Positions 6,578 to 9,819 of a stretch of DNA of 9,819 nt are shown in pieces. Source of the DNA: Alphaproteobacteria bacterium. Its GTDB lineage: Bacteria > Pseudomonadota > Alphaproteobacteria > Micavibrionales > Micavibrionaceae. Under the pieces are notes generated by a model that had not been told where the DNA came from, did not search any database, and saw nothing but the letters and a program-made list of their open reading frames with translations. Made by a program: the position numbers and the translations under genes. The stretch covers positions 1 through 9,819 of the forward strand of contig JAUILO010000092.1 of NCBI GenBank assembly GCA_030432775.1, read 5' to 3'. The first letter of the stretch is position 1, and each line of letters starts with the position of its first letter.

Positions 6578-7450
6578 TTAATGCGCAACCGCTCCGTGGC
6601 TTCCCCACCAGTAAATCGCAACGAATAGGAATAACCATACCACGTCAACGAAATGCCAGTACCAGGCCGCGGCTTCGAAACCGAAATGCCTTTCAGGGAC
6701 GAAGTGGCCTTTTCTTGCGCGGAAATAACAAACGGCAAGGAACAAAGTACCAACCAGAACGTGGAATCCGTGAAAGCCGGTTGCCATGAAGAATGTCGAT
6801 GCAAAAATACCTTCGGTAAAGCCAAAATGGGCATGTACGTATTCGTAAACCTGAAAACCAAGAAACGCTATGCCGAGCAGAACACTAATGCCAAGGCCGG
6901 TAATAATCTCTTTCTTGTGGTTTTCAATGATAGCATGGTGCGCCCATGTGACAGTACAGCCAGATAGCAGCAAGATCATAGTCATCAAAAACGGCAAACC
7001 GAATGCCGGAATAGTATGGAACTGCGGCGGAGGCCAGTGACCACCTGTATATTCAAGACGCAGTAACTGTTTTACATCATCTGCATATAGGCTGGCATCA
7101 AAGAATGCCCAGAAAAAGGCGACGAAGAACATGACTTCGGAGGCAATGAATAGTGCCATACCATAACGTAGACCGATCATCGCGATATCGGAGTGAACTT
7201 TTTCTGCGACGGCTTCATAAATAACGTCTTTCCACCATAAGAACATGACAGTCAGAACAGCAAGTAACCCGAGGATAACGCCCTTTAAACCAAATGCAAA
7301 TCCGCCAATTTCGACCTTATGCATGAATAGTACAGCCCCGACAGCAAGCAGACCAGCTGCAAACGCACCCGCCATCGGCCAAATCGAAGGACGGACGATG
7401 TGATAAGGGTGAGGTTTTCCAGTTGTTGTATATTCCGGATATTTTGCCAT
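6578..7450 (-). CDS. ctaE: Cytochrome c oxidase subunit III
   Basis: Subunit III is a core inner-membrane subunit of aa3-type oxidase; it binds lipids and stabilises turnover of subunit I. The 290-residue sequence has the seven-helix pattern of the COX3 family. Visible family features are 'HPYHIVRPSIWPM' near the N-terminus, the membrane carboxylate Glu105 in 'ASEVMFFVAFFWAFF', 'TGFHGFHVLVG' (224-234) and the C-terminal 'FEAAAWYWHFVDVVWLFLF'. The length is typical. AAAGGC about 10 nt before the ATG is a good ribosome site. It lies between ctaG and the DUF983 gene, the normal order. No missing residue or truncation is seen. Confidence 0.97.
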   Translation of the reverse strand: MAKYPEYTTTGKPHPYHIVRPSIWPMAGAFAAGLLAVGAVLFMHKVEIGGFAFGLKGVILGLLAVLTVMFLWWKDVIYEAVAEKVHSDIAMIGLRYGMALFIASEVMFFVAFFWAFFDASLYADDVKQLLRLEYTGGHWPPPQFHTIPAFGLPFLMTMILLLSGCTVTWAHHAIIENHKKEIITGLGISVLLGIAFLGFQVYEYVHAHFGFTEGIFASTFFMATGFHGFHVLVGTLFLAVCYFRARKGHFVPERHFGFEAAAWYWHFVDVVWLFLFVAIYWWGSHGAVAH

Positions 7451-7502
7451 GAGTTTTGCCTTTATTTGATTTAGTAAGAATACCTTAAGTTACAAAAATT
7501 TA

Positions 7503-8087
7503 TTATTTAGCTGGATCATTGTAAAACTCTTCGAGAGCTTGATCAAGAGTATCTGACTCTGCCTGAAAGAATGTATACGATAAAGTAATATTATTTACAT
7601 CATCTAAATTTCTATCATCATTTATAGATGGATCGACATAAAATATTACAGGCATATTGGCTTGCTGCCCCGGCGCAAGTGTTTGTTTATCAAAACAAAA
7701 ACACTGAATTTTATGAAAGTATTGTCCAGCCTTGCTTGGAACAACATTATATATAGCTGTGCCTGAAATAGGGGTGCTGGCGGGATTTGATGCAAGAAAG
7801 TTTATGAATCCCTTTTGTCCGATATGAATATCAATTTTACGGGCTTCAGGCTTAAACTTCCATGGCATATCGCGTGCTGTGTCGGCGTTAAATGATATTG
7901 TGATTATGCGTTCCAATACTTCATCGGGAAGTTCTTGCGAAACCTGTGTGGTTCCGCCATATCCGGTGACGCTACAAAACATGTTATAAAGGGGCACAGC
8001 AGCGAAAGATAATCCGGTCATGCATAAAACGACAAAGAAAACGGAAAGAACGAGACGTTTATTGTTATGATCTGTTTTATTACTCAT
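7503..8087 (-). CDS. ctaG: Cytochrome c oxidase assembly protein CtaG (Cox11)
   Basis: Cox11 delivers copper to the CuB site of oxidase subunit I. The 194-residue protein has one N-terminal membrane anchor (about 11-31) and a periplasmic immunoglobulin-like domain. The copper ligands are present: Cys129-Phe-Cys131 in 'KIQCFCFDKQTL', and Cys38 in 'YNMFCSVTGYGG' next to the membrane. The family block 'LAPGQQANMPVIFYVDP' follows. Length and motif order are normal. No clear Shine-Dalgarno sequence precedes the ATG at 8085-8087. It sits between the CoxF-slot gene (68 bp upstream) and ctaE (52 bp downstream). Confidence 0.95.
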   Translation of the reverse strand: MSNKTDHNNKRLVLSVFFVVLCMTGLSFAAVPLYNMFCSVTGYGGTTQVSQELPDEVLERIITISFNADTARDMPWKFKPEARKIDIHIGQKGFINFLASNPASTPISGTAIYNVVPSKAGQYFHKIQCFCFDKQTLAPGQQANMPVIFYVDPSINDDRNLDDVNNITLSYTFFQAESDTLDQALEEFYNDPAK

Positions 8088-8155
8088 GATATGTCATAGT
8101 CTCGGACGAGATAAAAGTGACGGTCTGTACCGATAGCTATTGGTGAATTATTAAA
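8088..8155 (-). other. Gap with small inverted repeats between the CoxF-slot gene and ctaG
   Basis: The gap holds two short stems, TCTCG-GA-CGAGA (8100-8111) and GACGGTCTGTACCGATA with a 4-bp ACGG-type stem. Neither is followed by a T-run. They might act on the messenger, but they are too short for a firm call. Confidence 0.2.
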
Positions 8156-8605
8156 TTATTGCTCGATCTTGCATTTGTTACGGTAGTCATCCCACCATTT
8201 TAGCTTCCGGGCATCCAGAGTTTCCTGGTGGGCAACTTTTTGTGCTTCACGCTCTGCGGCTTCACGGGCGCGCTGTTCGGCTTTACTGCGCCATTCATCT
8301 TCCCAACTTTGTTTTCTTTGATCACCAGCATTTTTGTGAGCCAGACGATCTTGATCGGTTTGCTCTTTTTTCAAGCGGCGTTCTTCTTCCTGCGCATTAT
8401 AATCATCCAGCCATTTTTGCATCATTTCTTCTGACGCTTGCTGGTGCGCAACACGATCCTCCGAGAAATTTGTACAAACTGATGCATCTGCGCTTTTGAT
8501 GCGAACCATGGTAATGGCCCATATCAATGCGATAAACAGAATGATTAGTCCAAGAACCATGTAATTCTTGTTACGCTTTTTCTTATGAATTTCACTATGT
8601 GGCAT
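8156..8605 (-). CDS. CoxF-slot single-pass membrane protein with three 36-residue repeats
   Basis: The 149-residue protein occupies the position between ctaB and ctaG where alphaproteobacteria usually encode the tiny CoxF protein. Its start looks CoxF-like: a basic stretch 'HKKKRNKNY', one membrane segment (about 16-34) and 'ITMVRIK'. The positive-inside rule places the rest in the periplasm. Unlike CoxF, it carries about 110 further residues, highly charged and probably helical. These contain three modules starting at residues 51, 87 and 123, exactly 36 apart. Each has Ala-His (53-54, 89-90, 125-126), Trp (65, 101, 137), Asp two residues later, then an acidic and an aromatic residue. Linkers are rich in Glu, Lys, Arg and Gln. 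Cys44 and Cys145 flank the repeats. AGGATAG before the ATG overlaps the end of ctaB (8-bp gap). Function unknown; an oxidase assembly role is inferred from context. Confidence 0.8.
   Translation of the reverse strand: MPHSEIHKKKRNKNYMVLGLIILFIALIWAITMVRIKSADASVCTNFSEDRVAHQQASEEMMQKWLDDYNAQEEERRLKKEQTDQDRLAHKNAGDQRKQSWEDEWRSKAEQRAREAAEREAQKVAHQETLDARKLKWWDDYRNKCKIEQ
8174..8455 (-). repeat. Three in-frame 108-bp repeats within the CoxF-slot gene
   Basis: The modules begin at 8455, 8347 and 8239 (reading leftward), a constant period of 108 bp; the third is cut after about 66 bp by the end of the gene. Their codons have diverged widely while the key residues remain, so the duplication is old and held by selection on the protein rather than recent slippage. 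Confidence 0.8.
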
Positions 8606-8613
8606 GGTCTATC

Positions 8614-9519
8614 CTATATTTTGTCAATAATCATAGCCAAGAATAGGGCGAATAAGTAGAAAATTGAATAGCCGAACATTAATTTTTGACTTTTTACGCG
8701 CTCATCCATCAAAACACGGCATGCGGTGAAGATAAAAAAACCGCTCAGAATAAATGCGCTGACCCCATATAGCATTCCGGTGTATCCAAGAAAGCTTGGC
8801 GCCAATGTAACAGGAAACAAAATGATGGTATATATCAGCATCTGTCTTTTGGTTGAAAGCGGCCCTGCTACCGTAGGCATCATAGGGATTTTGGCGCGTT
8901 TGTAATCTTCGTTGGCGAATAAGGATAACGCCCAGAAATGCGGTGGTGTCCATAAGAAGATAATGCTAAACAGCAAGATTGAAAATAGAGTGATATTACC
9001 TGTGACGGCGGCATAACCAATCATCGGCGGGAATGCCCCTGCCGCGCCGCCAATAACGATATTTTGTGGTGTGCGGCGTTTTAATACCATCGTGTAGATG
9101 ACTGTGTAAAATAAATTGGCAAAGCCAAGAATAAAGGCCGCGACCCAGTTCAACGCAATGCCCATCGTCATGAATGACAAAAGGGATAAGATGATTGAAA
9201 AGGTCAGCGCTTCATCGGGATCAACACGGCCAGCAGGAAGCGGACGGTTTTTTGTTCTGTTCATGTCGCTATCAATATCGCGGTCATACCACATGTTGAA
9301 TGCCCCTGCCGCGCCCGCGCCAATAGCAAGGGAAAGTATCGCGGTGAAAATCAGAACCGGATGAAGATCAAAAAATCCCGGTGCAACCCACATGCCGGCA
9401 AATCCGGAAAATACAACAAGACTCATAACACGCGGCTTAAGCAGTGCGAAGTAATCCTGGACTTCTGAATCCCCAGCTTGCCCAGTAGGTATTGTTGCTA
9501 TTCTTGATATGTCACTCAT
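8614..9519 (-). CDS. ctaB: Protoheme IX farnesyltransferase (heme O synthase)
   Basis: CtaB attaches a farnesyl group to heme B to give heme O, the precursor of heme A for the oxidase. This inner-membrane enzyme of the UbiA prenyltransferase superfamily is full length at 301 residues with about nine hydrophobic segments. The polyprenyl-diphosphate site is clear: Asn75, Asp79, Arg80, Asp81, Asp83 and Asp85 in 'NMWYDRDIDSDMNRT', followed by 'NRPLPAGRV'. The family blocks 'YTMVLKRRTPQNIVIGGAAG' and 'WTPPHFWALSLF' are also present. AAGAG lies only 2 nt before the ATG, a tight spacing. It is the first gene of the visible run; ctaC and ctaD, often just upstream, are not within the 300 bp that follow. 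Confidence 0.96.
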   Translation of the reverse strand: MSDISRIATIPTGQAGDSEVQDYFALLKPRVMSLVVFSGFAGMWVAPGFFDLHPVLIFTAILSLAIGAGAAGAFNMWYDRDIDSDMNRTKNRPLPAGRVDPDEALTFSIILSLLSFMTMGIALNWVAAFILGFANLFYTVIYTMVLKRRTPQNIVIGGAAGAFPPMIGYAAVTGNITLFSILLFSIIFLWTPPHFWALSLFANEDYKRAKIPMMPTVAGPLSTKRQMLIYTIILFPVTLAPSFLGYTGMLYGVSAFILSGFFIFTACRVLMDERVKSQKLMFGYSIFYLFALFLAMIIDKI

Positions 9520-9819
9520 AGCTCTTATGTACCATATGCAAATAAAAAAGAAACAGTGTTATGTGCTGTGAGTGCAAAAATCGGGGTAAAATTGTGGCAA
9601 TCCGGCAATCTGCAGTTACCAGATGTGAAGCCAGCTCATTACAGACGAGGCATCGGGCGATCTATTATGAGATGTAATCGGGTCAAAGCTGAGGTTATAT
9701 AAAGCCAAAGAATTGAATGGATATGAACGAAAGAATTTAGTGAAGGAAACCTAGTCAGATGGTTCTAGGCAATTTGCCCCAATAGAGTCGGTTTGATGAT
9801 AAACGGGTTATCTTGCTCT
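9520..9819. other. No supported gene upstream of ctaB
   Basis: This 300-bp stretch has stops in all frames at short intervals. The one open stretch reaching the edge that could be a gene tail is on the minus strand, 17 codons from 9818 to a TAG at 9768-9770; it is too short to judge. I see a palindrome-like CCTAG-N10-CTAGG and GGCAA-T-TTGCC around 9750-9778, but no tRNA, known riboswitch motif or clear -35/-10 pair for ctaB. Confidence 0.4.

Noticed and set aside
9600..9819. Possible tRNA or small RNA near the right edge, suggested by 'ggttctaggc' and short inverted repeats
   Set aside because: No acceptor stem, anticodon arm or T-arm can be paired, and no conserved core of SRP RNA, RNase P or tmRNA is visible.

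Overview
The window looks like a chromosomal piece of an alphaproteobacterium of modest GC content. The evidence is an RpoE-ChrR (ECF11-type) sigma/anti-sigma pair, an IalB-family secreted protein, and an aa3-type cytochrome oxidase assembly cluster in the alphaproteobacterial order ctaB - coxF slot - ctaG - ctaE - DUF983 - SURF1. The genus cannot be fixed from the sequence. I see no phage genes, transposase, CRISPR array, tRNA or rRNA.

Layout, left to right. (1) 3-326 (+) is the 3' end of a TrmH/SpoU-type RNA methyltransferase. (2) 475-1790 (-) is a two-gene unit, ECF sigma factor then ChrR-like cupin anti-sigma factor, with a 4-bp ATGA overlap. (3) 2041-2556 (+) is a secreted IalB-family protein, divergent from the sigma factor. 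(4) 2838-4379 (+) is a membrane-anchored M23 endopeptidase acting on peptidoglycan. (5) 4453-9519 (-) is a seven-gene run transcribed leftward: ctaB (heme O synthase), a CoxF-slot membrane protein, ctaG (Cox11 copper chaperone), ctaE (oxidase subunit III), a DUF983 protein, SURF1 and a GhrA-like 2-hydroxyacid dehydrogenase. Gaps are 2 to 68 bp, so one operon is likely. (6) 9520-9819 has no gene I can support.

The oxidase genes fit together. CtaB makes heme O from heme B, Cox11 inserts CuB into subunit I, SURF1 helps install heme a in subunit I, and CtaE is a structural subunit. Subunits I and II (ctaD, ctaC) are not in the window. The sigma/anti-sigma pair resembles the module that controls the singlet-oxygen response in Rhodobacter sphaeroides.

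The most unusual item is the gene in the CoxF slot (8156-8605). A CoxF-like N-terminus with one membrane segment is followed by three repeats spaced exactly 36 residues apart, each with invariant Ala-His, Trp and Asp, predicted to lie in the periplasm. The second is the ChrR-like protein: the His-x3-Cys-x2-Cys zinc site of its anti-sigma domain is replaced by Tyr-x3-Cys-x3-Cys, while the C-terminal cupin metal site is kept.
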